Source of the DNA: Hortaea werneckii
Lineage: Eukaryota; Ascomycota; Dothideomycetes; Mycosphaerellales; Teratosphaeriaceae
Assembly (NCBI GenBank): GCA_037044905.1
Contig: JBAOKB010000077.1
Coordinates: forward strand, 186,001 to 250,000
Length of the DNA: 64,000 bases
Direction of reading: 5' to 3'
The notes beneath the pieces are model-generated. The model was not told where the DNA came from and did no database searches. It saw only the letters and a program-made list of their open reading frames with translations. Numbering within the stretch: position 1 is the stretch's first letter; the number at the start of each line of letters is the position of its first letter. Shown one piece after another: positions 55,608 to 64,000 of the stretch. Position numbers and translations under genes: made by a program.

Positions 55608-57595
55608 TCAAAACGCTCCGCTGTCATAATTCCACACCGCTGTCGATTCCGGTAAAGTGTCCCACAGAGTCTCCCAAGGGAAATCTAGTGAGTCTGCGGG
55701 GATGAACATGTTGAGACCATCGGACGGTTCAACCGCATGACTTGTCGCTAGCTGGGCAGGTTCCGAAATTTGCTCAATGACAGGCCTTTCTTGCTGAGAC
55801 GATGGCATAGTGGATGTCTGTGCAATACCCAATGCGGCAGCCAGTTTCATAACCGGCTCTGTGCAGCGTTCGAGACAGAATTCTCCCAAGTCCCAATGCG
55901 AGGCTTGAAGTTTGCAAATCATCTTGACAAGCTCTCCTGTACATCTCCGCTTCGTCTCGATGTCTGCAGACTCGATAGTGCACCTAAGCAATACGGTTGT
56001 CGACGAGACAAGCAAGTGGGTTGCATCTATCATAATTAGCAAGGCTTTCCCAGCAGCTTTGTTGCGATATACCCACAGGATATCCAGAACTCATTCAGTT
56101 GTGTTTCTGTGAGCTCGCTGACATACAGCGTCAACGTTAGTGCAGAATCACGGAGCATGGCCAGGCGATAGTTCTTCGCTTCTTTGTTATTGGAAGCTAC
56201 GATTGCATCAGACATGCAACTGGCTCTAAATGCGCATCTGCATAAGAGTACTTTGAGAGACAGAAAACAGAACCATAGATTGCTAGAGCCATTAACATGC
56301 TCTGTACAAGGACCAGAGTCCATGCGGAGGAAGTCTGGGAGGGAGTCTTCCCACGAATCCAAATCACATTCAAGTCGCCTTTTCTTCCCGATGTCTTTTT
56401 GTGTCTCTTTCAGAGAATAGACAAGAGGTAGAAGATCGGCAAGTATCTGTGTCAGGGAACACAAATGGACGAAAGATGAAGCCGCTCTCTTCATCCCCTC
56501 TGTAGCCGACTGGCCAGCAATTGAAGCAACACTCGGCAATGGCACATCGGAGTTAGACGGGCAGATATTCGAAGGTATTCCATGGGCAAGGCTAGACCAA
56601 AAGTCATTGACAACCAAACACCACCAAAGCCGTATGCGCACGTTCTTCTCATTTTCCGAAGAAGACGCCCATGAGGTAGGATCTCGGTTCAGCCCCAGGC
56701 TGTTCGCGAGCGTGACCGTTCGCCCGGCATTGACAATGTTGCCAGTCACACTCAAGACCGGACGGCCCATAAGATCTAGCAGAGCTGACTGGACAGTTGA
56801 AATCGACGGCGCCATGAAGTCCTCTTGCAAGGCCATGACAGCCTGGTTCCACGCAAAAGTCATATCTGGCCGTGTAAGCAGGCGTAAGGATGGTGACATT
56901 TCCCAGAAGATCAGTGTAGATGCGTAAATATCGCACAACAGGGCAGAAGGTATTTTGCTTGCATCTTGCTCCCAGTCGCGCAAAAATGCAGCCTCGTCTA
57001 CGACTGGAAAGCAAGGGTAGACGTGTTCAAAGAATAAACGAATTACTGCTTCCTTCAGAGGACCGAGTATCTGTTCCAAGATCTCTCTCTGAGTGCTTCC
57101 TGGATTAGCGTCAGTCCGGAGGCCTCTGCGGCGCCTTGGGACTGTTAGGTAGATGATGGGTTTGCCTTCAGCGCTTGGGACGAGACTATATGGCTTAGTA
57201 GTAGCGCCGTCCTTGTTGGCCTCTGGTGGAAGATAATGCTCTACGACTTCAATGTCCTCAGCCATTGTTGGGTTCATGATAACTGAAGACTCGTCGGGTG
57301 AGATTCCATCACCACCTGCGACTGGCTCCGAAACCGAATGCGGTCTAACCCGGGTCGCTTGATGAGGTTCCATTGCTTTTCGCTTGCTGCGTGGTGGGTT
57401 GGCACTTTCTCGAATGTCCTCCTTCGGGGAAAAGTGACAAGCGACATCGCGTTCACGGCAGAAACGGCATCGCTGGCCAGCTTCGTCTATCCTGCATTGT
57501 ATCTTTCACTTCCGACACACATCGCAAGCTGGAACTTTGTGGGACCTGTAAGGCCTGCTTGAGGAGCCTGGAGTCGAGATGGGACGGCTGTCCAT
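55608..57595 (-). pseudogene. Zn2Cys6 transcription factor of the 52-59 kb cluster, with TGA in zinc cluster and one frameshift
   Basis: The frame starts at ATG 57595. The zinc cluster reads CDVCRK-stop-KIQC, then RCRFC and VACHF, so the six cysteines are correctly spaced, but TGA at 57508-57506 replaces what is normally a basic residue (CGA to TGA is one change). A downstream ATG at 57373 would give a protein without the zinc cluster. The middle carries a fungal-specific regulatory domain (RLFFEHVYPCFPVVDEAAF; RIRLWWCLVVNDFWSSLAHG). Near 56058-56060 the frame shifts -1 at an AAA run; after it the C-terminus continues KALLIMIDATHLLVSSTTVL to a stop at 55608. If the frameshift is a sequencing artefact, the TGA is still a real candidate for loss. 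Full length would be about 662 aa. The gene is probably the cluster's regulator. Confidence 0.75.
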
Positions 57596-57949
57596 TGGTT
57601 CTGATATCTTGTACAACGTACGATGATGAAGGAAAGCGACACGATAAGCTCGCGCTGGGAAAGCTCAGCAATTGAGTAATCAGGTGAGATCGGCGCCGAG
57701 CAGCTGAATACAGCATTTCATCATCTGGTTCGATATTCATGGAGTTTGAGCGCCACCTCGATCTACTACAGTATAGAAAGACGTAAATATCATGCTTCCA
57801 GGAATTCGCATAGAAGGTCCCAGGTACGTCACCGCCAAAACCTTTGGGCAGAACAACTTTCTTTCATCAGTGATTGAATCTCAACCTACAATTTGACAGA
57901 TTAAGACCTCACGTGTACCAGCGGCAGGTCTTTCTGTGCCACCAATTAT

Positions 57950-59351
57950 CTACAATTTACTTGTAATGCCCTGCTGTTCAACAGAAGAGGTGTCTCTCTC
58001 AACATCGTATAACGGCTGCGTCCCTGGCGTCGACGCAAAAGCCTTCTCCATCATACCAAGGCCCAACTGCAACTCCTCCTCCGTCACGGTAATGGGCGGT
58101 GCAATCCTAAAGACGCCTCCAAAACTCGCCATGGTCGCCAATTGCGCCCACAAGCCCAGCTTCGTCATTTTCTGGCCCACAGCGGCCCCTACTTCAGGAG
58201 CACCCTTCTTTGTCGTCCTGTCTGAAACGATCTCCAACCCAGCCATCAAGCCACGACCGCGCACATCTCCAATGCAACCATATCTACTTTGCAACCTGCG
58301 CAAGCCCGCTTGAAGCTTCTCCCCAGACGCCGGGAATGAGCGACAAGGTCGTCCAGAACGACAATCTCTAGCACCCTGTTCCCGACAGCCGCAGGAATCG
58401 GATCATTCACATGCGTGGTATAGAACAAGAAATGGTTCTCCTTGGCAAACTCAGCAATCCTATCACTCGTCACAACAGCCGAAAGCGGCAGCCCATTCCC
58501 CAACGTCTTCGACAACGTCAAAACATCCGGCACCACGCCCTGATCTTCAGGGAAATGCTGAAAAGCAAACATATCCCCCGCCCGCCCAATCCCCGTCTGC
58601 GCCTCATCCACAATCAACAACATCCCTCTACGCTCACAGTGCCATTTGACCCTTTTCAGATACCCCGGCGGCAGGACCAACATCCCCCAGAGGACAAAAT
58701 CGGCTCGAGAATAACCGCCGCAAGCGCCCCGCACGACTGTCGATCCACCATCTCAAACCCATAATCCAACTCCGTCTCCCAATCGTACGACCCATCCGCG
58801 TGGCGGAAAACAGACCGATACGCATTCGGGACGGGGAGTGCGAGGTTGCCGACGGGATTAGGACCATACCCGCTCCGGCCGGCGTGATACTGGGCTCCCA
58901 ACGCACCCGAAGTCATCCCATGCCAACTGCCCGCCAGTCCAACGATTTCGAATTTGCCCGTGTAGAACTTCGCGAGACGGATAGCAGCCTCGTTGCTCTC
59001 GGCGCCGGTGGAGAGGAAGAAAGCCTTGTCCAGGCCCGGAGGGGTCAGGGAAGTCAGACGCTGGGCGGCGCGGACGACGGGCGGGGAGAGCATGCCGGAG
59101 AAGAGGTGGTCGAGGTGAGTGGCGTGCGAGGTGATGGTCTGCGCGATTTCCGGGTGGCAGTGCCCGATCAGACAGGACATTTGGCCGGACGTCCAGTCCA
59201 GCATGCGGTGCCCTGAGGCCGTGGTGAGCCATTGGCCGGAAGCGGAGGTGATGATCTCTGAGTGGAAGGCGGTGCCGTAGTGGAGGAGACAGGTGTCGGC
59301 TTGTTTTTGTAGTTGGTCTGAATCGATGTTGCTGTAGAGGCGGTCTGTCAT
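57950..59351 (-). CDS. 2,2-dialkylglycine decarboxylase-like PLP enzyme with PTS1, frame interrupted twice
   Basis: Intronless, about 467 aa once two frame changes are allowed for. Class-III aminotransferase motifs closely resemble bacterial dialkylglycine decarboxylase: DWTSGQMSCLIGHCHPEI, DHLFSGMLSPPVV, STGAESNEAAIRLAK, SWHGMTSGALG, VILEPILSSGG, DEAQTGIGRAG, LSKTLGNGLPLSAVVTS (PLP lysine) and GGVFRIAPP (substrate-carboxylate Arg). That enzyme decarboxylates alpha,alpha-dialkyl amino acids such as Aib to a ketone, then transfers the amino group to pyruvate. The C-terminus is SKL, a canonical peroxisomal signal. The frame shifts -1 at CCCCC 58684-58688 and at CCCC 58321-58324. GABA-type aminotransferases are the alternative; SGQMS and HLFSGMLS favour the decarboxylase. 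It lies 354 bp upstream of the regulator gene on the same strand. Confidence 0.85.
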
Positions 59352-59976
59352 CGTAATTGAGTTGTGGAAGTTGCAGCTTGAGGAAATGAGCGAAAAAGAA
59401 GTGTGAAGCTGTCTATGGAATAGGTGAGCCTGCAGTGCTATAATATGGTAACCGATCGATTCTTTGTATGAAGCGCAAAACTCTTTGAAATGGCCAAATG
59501 ATTGCAAGGATGCCTATTTGTATGCTCCCTCTGCAATCGTTGCAACAGTACAAGACTGGATATAGCTTGGACCCTTGCGGAGAATTGCTGGCCGGTTCTT
59601 GGCTGAGTTGTCCGAACGCTAGGGAAACTCAGTACGTTTTCTATTCTTTTGATTTCCGTCGGGAAAGTCACCTTGCTCTAGAAGAAGCTGGCTTCGTTGC
59701 GGCGGTGAGTTCTCATACATTCTGCAGATACTCGCGGTCAGAAACTTGTTTGCCGTCGACGTTGAAACTCGGACTGTTGTTAATCCTGTTGAAGATAGCC
59801 GCGCATTCCTGAGAGTTCCAGATCCACTTGGAAACAGAGAGATGATTCGCCTTAATACTGAATGTGTCTTGTCCAGATACTAGAGTTCATGGTCGACTTT
59901 GAAGCTGATTGGGTAACACGAAAAGGCTCGTCCTGGCCATTGTCCATAATTCGTTCGTACGTACCACTTCACATCG
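59352..59976. other. intergenic
   Basis: Between the dialkylglycine-decarboxylase-like gene start and the 3' end of MYG1. No gene is supported; probably promoter of the former. Confidence 0.55.
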
Positions 59977-61272
59977 TTACATATCCACCGCTTTCTTCGC
60001 CATATCCAACGCGCCCTCAAACGTCACATTACCGCCGATAAATCCACTCGCGTGCACAAATACGCAACCCGGGACGCCAGAGACTTTGCTCAACTCCTCA
60101 TCTCTCACACCGCGCCATTGCTCCGGTAGACCTTTCCTGTTCTCGAAGCTACCAGGCTCCAGACTCACGGCGCGAATCCTCCATTTGGAATTGGGCTCGC
60201 CGTTCTCCGCGAAGAGCGCGTACAACACCTGTCCCTCGCAGCCCTTCTCCGCTTCGAGGGCGTACAGATGGTCCGACCACGGCACACCTTCAGGCTTGTA
60301 GGGGATGACGATGATGCGACCCTGGCCATCCCACTGCTCGCGCTCCGCGAAAGCTTGCTTCACGACCCCGCGAGCCGGGAGCCACGACTGGGCGCGGTCT
60401 TCGATCTCGAGGCTGAACTGCTCGCCGACGAAGGCGCTGGCGCGCAAGAAGCGCGCGTCCTCCTCGTCCTGGCTCTTCTCCTTCTTCGGAGCAGGAGCAC
60501 CTGATGTCGTCGTGCCGTTCGCTGTAGGTCCGTCTGCGCCTTCTCTCGCCGAAGGAGCGTAGTTGTATCGGTTGACGACCGAGGCGATTGAGAAGCCCTT
60601 GTCGTTGAACTTCTTCTCGATGCCTGCTTGCCTGATTGCAGATGGGTCGTAAGCACTGATGCCATTGTCGTTGGCGTCGAATGCCTCGACGAAGTCCTCG
60701 TAGATTTTCTGATAGAGCAGCTCGCAGTCTGCATCCTTCTCGCTGATTCCTGTGACTGCGTTGATGATGCGGTGCCCGTAGTGCATCCACACCAGACCAG
60801 CACTGCTCAGCTTGGTGTTCTTGCCCGGAAAGTTGGCGTTGAATTCGCGCTGGTGGTGGTCGTAGCGGAGGATGTTGTCGTCGTGGACACCACCCACGTC
60901 TACTACGATCGTGCAAGTCTTCAGGACCTCAGGGTCACGCGTACGGATGAGGCTGGCATTGCGGTATTGCGGGAGCAGGCGCAAGAGGAAGACGGCAAGG
61001 GCTTCGTCGGCGTGGAAGTGGCCGTTGTGCGTGCCAATGACAGGAACGGACATCTTGACGCGTTTGGCTTCTGGTTCGGACATGTAGGTACGTTGAAGGA
61101 GGTTCAAGGGTGGGGTGGTTTGGGACTGAGCTTTTCGTAGTCGAGCTTCAAAGTGGGGATGGAGGGTGGTAGAGAATTCCGGTCGACGGCAAACGGAAGA
61201 TGAGAATGCCCGATGAGTCGCGGGGGTTAACTTTGCTATTCGTGGGAAGAAAGATCGAAGACCCAAGCTCAT
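59977..61272 (-). CDS. MYG1: MYG1 family 3'-5' exoribonuclease
   Basis: Intronless, 431 aa. The conserved core begins VIGTHNGHFHADEALAVFLL, followed by TIVVDVGGVHD, the DHH motif RYDHHQREF, and a C-terminal part with GVPGCVFVHASGFIGGN. MYG1 is a DHH-type exonuclease that processes RNA in mitochondria and nucleus/nucleolus in animals. The first ~65 residues (MSLGLRSFFPRIAKLTPATH and onward) are Arg/Ser/Thr-rich with few acids, a mitochondrial presequence. Two later in-frame ATGs start MSEPEAKRVK and MSVPVIGTHN, which would give a form without it and with a basic patch. About 40 residues of Ala/Gly/Lys insert (GTTTSGAPAPKKEKSQDEED) interrupt the core. Confidence 0.9.
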   Translation of the reverse strand: MSLGLRSFFPRIAKLTPATHRAFSSSVCRRPEFSTTLHPHFEARLRKAQSQTTPPLNLLQRTYMSEPEAKRVKMSVPVIGTHNGHFHADEALAVFLLRLLPQYRNASLIRTRDPEVLKTCTIVVDVGGVHDDNILRYDHHQREFNANFPGKNTKLSSAGLVWMHYGHRIINAVTGISEKDADCELLYQKIYEDFVEAFDANDNGISAYDPSAIRQAGIEKKFNDKGFSIASVVNRYNYAPSAREGADGPTANGTTTSGAPAPKKEKSQDEEDARFLRASAFVGEQFSLEIEDRAQSWLPARGVVKQAFAEREQWDGQGRIIVIPYKPEGVPWSDHLYALEAEKGCEGQVLYALFAENGEPNSKWRIRAVSLEPGSFENRKGLPEQWRGVRDEELSKVSGVPGCVFVHASGFIGGNVTFEGALDMAKKAVDM

Positions 61273-62261
61273 TTATTTGGCATCACGGAAGCCGTGAATC
61301 GGTATCTACCTAAGTAATACGTTGGTCTGCGAGACCAATGGAGAAACTCTTCCAGGGCTGAACCGAATGGAATCGACGGAATAATTGATGGCCTTAGGCA
61401 TAGAAGCAGAGATGCATTGACTACATGAATCAGGTGAAGAATAATGAAAGTGTAAAAGGCTGGCAGGGAAAGTTAGCTCTCGGGAGAGGCCGCCGGTCGA
61501 CCCTGTCAAAGTTTCCTATCGATCGGTTCGCATGTGATTATGCTTGACCGCCGTGAAAAGTTCCAGTTGTCAAATCCCGCTGGCTCTTTATCGCGAGCCG
61601 TTCAACACGGCCAACCCGCGGCAGACATCATCCTCCACACCATTGCACGCGCAATCTCGTGGCCGTCGTCTCTTCTGAGCCACTCGCGCACGTCTTCGCG
61701 CAATCACTCGGTCTGTTCCTTGGCGAGTGGGAGCAGAAGAGTGGGACTGTGGGACGGAGGACGTTGATACCTCCGGTAGGAAAGCGGGTGAGCGAGTGAC
61801 AGCTGCAAGCGCGGGACGACACGATAACTGCGATTCGCGAGAAAAGCTGTGGCACGCGATCAGCATCCAAAACCTGCCGCGACGCCAACTGCAACTTGCT
61901 TTGGCTGTATACATACAAGTAGGCATCCCGCGCCTGACACTGAAGGTCCCGCACTGTCTTAGATTCGTTGCCTCATCTGCTAGCGAGATCTCGACCGCCG
62001 CTTCTGTCCTGAGACCAAGTGGGGCTCGAAATACTCCCACGCAGCAGGAGCGGTCAGGCGCTGCCCCCCAGGTACCTACCTTGACTGCGCATCCTTCTCC
62101 TTCGCGCCTACCTGGAGAGGACGGAAACTGCATCAAGAAAGGCAGGCGAAACTGCGCGAGAGATTGGCGACACGTCACCCAACCGGCGCATGAGCGCCCC
62201 AACTCATCCAAACACCAATCCGCCTCGATACCGGACATCTTGAGGCGCCTACCTGACCACG
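61273..62261. other. divergent promoter region of MYG1 and ICE2
   Basis: About 1 kb between the divergent start codons. A 216-codon minus-strand frame (61588-62238) is present but Cys/Arg-rich, without domain, and overlaps the ICE2 leader; I do not accept it as a gene. Confidence 0.55.
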
Positions 62262-63599
62262 ATGATGCTCCTGCGATTCCTCTCCAGCACCGCCTTCCTC
62301 TTCACCATCATCTTCACCATCCCCCTCGCGTTCGACGTCGGCGGACGCACATGCGGCCTTGCCTTCTCCCTCTCGCTCGCCATCTACTACTTCCTCCTCT
62401 CCCTCCTCCGCCTCGCAACACCTACACACTCGAGATGGCGCAGATGGGGGGTCAACATCCTGGCAGGCCTGCAGATGCTCGTCATTCCCGGCCTGCTGAT
62501 CTGGTGCCTCAATAAATTCTCCGTGGATACCGGTGATAGCGCCAACTGGGTCAGCAAAGCCTTCTACAACGCGACTCGCCCGCTTTACGCCAACAGTAAG
62601 CCCACGCTGAAGGAATGGGTCTTCGGCAAGGAGGGTTTGCTTCAGAACACACTGGTGGGCGGCTGGGACAAGCTGCTTACCTACTCGACACCTGGCTTCC
62701 AACTCACCGAAGGCTTCTGCAGCCTTCTCGTCATCCAGGCTTCCGGACAAGTTACCCGCTATCTGGTCAACACTGAAGATGGCGGTGACGGGTGGATGAT
62801 TGGTCTCCTCATCCTCTCCGGCTCCATCATCAGCAGCTCCGTCTACTTCCTTTGGCGCATCACCACCTTCCCGGGCATCGACAGTCAAGATGCCATCCTG
62901 ATCGGCATAGCCATCACTTGCGCCTTCTTCCTTTGCGCGTGGGGCATTGGGTCCGGGCGGGGCAACGTCGTGGAAAGCTCTCTGCTATTCGCCTACATCA
63001 CACTCTGTATCTACCAGATCTTCACCGATTACCAGCCAAGCTCGCCTTTGCCAGAGTCGCCGACACAACAAGCAGCAAACAACCCGGAGTTTCCACCTCT
63101 GCCCCCGATCCTTATGGCAAGTTATACTACAGTGCTGCAGGCGTTGGAAAGCGTGCCAGAGACGTTGCATAGCGCGTTGGGTTTCATGGTTGCTGCAGTG
63201 AAGACCGTGACACCTAGTGTCATCATCAGCTTGATTTACAGACTGATTGTGCTCTATGCCGCTGCTAGAATCATTCCAGCTGTACGCGAATCGGGCGCAA
63301 GGGCTTTGTCGGCGGACCCGTCTTTGGAGGACTCCGAGGGTGTTTCGGCTTTCATGGGAGTACTCTCGTACTTCTCACCTTCGATCTTGATCGCGGTCTA
63401 CACAAGTCTCCTAATGCAGCATTTTGCGAGCGCTTCCGCAGACCACCCCGGTGAATGGTGGACAAGTCAGGGTGGAGAAGGTGGTGGCAACATTAGTCGA
63501 TGGATCAATCTAGGAGCGACGATGGCATTGTATGCCGTGGAACTTTACTTGGGCAAGGGCCATGATGATGGGTTGACGAGCCACTGGAAACTGGACTGA
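62262..63599 (+). CDS. ICE2: ICE2 family ER membrane protein
   Basis: Intronless, 445 aa. The N-terminus LRFLSSTAFLFTIIFTIPLA then FDVGGRTCGLAFSLSLAIYY is the family's start. Around ten hydrophobic segments follow (e.g. WGVNILAGLQMLVIPGLLIW; DAILIGIAITCAFFLCAWGI; TPSVIISLIYRLIVLYAAAR). Yeast Ice2 maintains cortical ER, restrains the Nem1-Spo7 lipid phosphatase and channels neutral lipids into membrane growth. Two ATGs are adjacent (62262, 62265). It ends SHWKLD, so it lacks a canonical KKxx retrieval signal. Confidence 0.9.
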   Translation: MMLLRFLSSTAFLFTIIFTIPLAFDVGGRTCGLAFSLSLAIYYFLLSLLRLATPTHSRWRRWGVNILAGLQMLVIPGLLIWCLNKFSVDTGDSANWVSKAFYNATRPLYANSKPTLKEWVFGKEGLLQNTLVGGWDKLLTYSTPGFQLTEGFCSLLVIQASGQVTRYLVNTEDGGDGWMIGLLILSGSIISSSVYFLWRITTFPGIDSQDAILIGIAITCAFFLCAWGIGSGRGNVVESSLLFAYITLCIYQIFTDYQPSSPLPESPTQQAANNPEFPPLPPILMASYTTVLQALESVPETLHSALGFMVAAVKTVTPSVIISLIYRLIVLYAAARIIPAVRESGARALSADPSLEDSEGVSAFMGVLSYFSPSILIAVYTSLLMQHFASASADHPGEWWTSQGGEGGGNISRWINLGATMALYAVELYLGKGHDDGLTSHWKLD

Positions 63600-64000
63600 A
63601 ATTGAGACGAAACCATTGTCACAACATTTATTTGGTCGAAGGATGCTGTACAGCAGACAGCGAAGCTTCCAGGCCCAGCCCGCCATATCAGCAATCAGTG
63701 GCAGGTAGGAAGCTCAGGCAGTCATGATAGAGGCGGAAGAGACAGACCGACTGCCAAGCAGCCACACAAACAGTGGAATGGCCAAAGGCATTTCAGGCGG
63801 GCTTCTTGTCCCGGGGCCAGATGCGTAGTGCCAGCGCAGGACTTACTGTAGGCGCTGATGGTACAAGTATAGAAGGAGGATCTGATGAATGCAAGCGAAA
63901 GGAGAGAAGGGTACTGTGGCAACGGCCGTATTTCAGCCAACAGGATTGCCGGGTGACACGGCAAATGGCGGATATGAGCATGCTGAGATTGAGCGAATAG
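63600..64000. other. window end, no gene seen
   Basis: ICE2 3' flank to the end of the window. Short overlapping frames only. Confidence 0.5.

Noticed and set aside
61588..62238. 216-codon minus-strand frame upstream of ICE2
   Set aside because: Cys/Arg/Ser-rich, no domain, and it lies entirely in the likely ICE2 promoter and leader.
1..64000. CRISPR arrays, bacterial operons and ribosome binding sites
   Set aside because: The DNA is fungal nuclear; no direct-repeat/spacer arrays are present. I also saw no convincing tRNA or rRNA gene by eye, though a covariance-model search would be needed to exclude tRNAs.

Overview
The window is genomic DNA from a filamentous ascomycete. Most genes carry short spliceosomal introns of about 41-180 bp (GTRNGT...YAG). 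The product set (PalA, a NirA-like regulator, Siw14-like phosphatase, tyrosinase, GPI wall proteins, a Dal5-family permease, Ice2) is fungal. The only large repeat shows repeat-induced point mutation (RIP), which occurs in filamentous ascomycetes; a dothideomycete is my best guess, not a demonstrated assignment.

Layout. 1-1657: 3' part of palA/RIM20. 3.5-10.7 kb: a gene-free island holding the end of a Fot1/pogo DNA transposon and a 6.9-kb Ty3/Gypsy chromovirus-type LTR retrotransposon, coded on the minus strand and full of RIP stops, with an extra opposite-strand ORF next to its 3' LTR. 13.5-24.4 kb: NirA-like Zn2Cys6 regulator, glutathione reductase, ribosomal protein S23, mitochondrial methionyl-tRNA formyltransferase and Rho1. 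26.7-35.1 kb: Siw14-type phosphatase, GPI-anchored Cys-rich protein, membrane desaturase and a mitochondrial carrier with an unusual N-terminus. 36.9-43.8 kb: tyrosinase, a secreted SMP-30-like lactonase, a small GPI protein, a possible 100-aa gene and a short F-box-like gene. 44.5-52.1 kb: DENN-domain protein, TRAPPC13 and a SET-domain protein. 52.1-59.4 kb: a compact four-gene group (Dal5-like permease, membrane-type dipeptidase, Zn2Cys6 regulator, 2,2-dialkylglycine-decarboxylase-like enzyme ending in the peroxisomal signal SKL). 60.0-63.6 kb: MYG1 exonuclease and ICE2.

The most interesting system is the 52.1-59.4 kb group. Its parts fit uptake of a dipeptide-like nitrogen source, hydrolysis, and peroxisomal decarboxylation-transamination of an alpha,alpha-dialkyl amino acid such as 2-aminoisobutyrate (Aib), the hallmark residue of peptaibols. 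This is inference from gene content.

Caution on data quality: the tyrosinase, the DENN gene (twice), the dialkylglycine-decarboxylase-like gene (twice) and the cluster regulator each change reading frame by -1, always at a short homopolymer. This looks more like systematic homopolymer undercalling than six independent mutations. The regulator also has an in-frame TGA inside its zinc cluster, which an indel does not explain.
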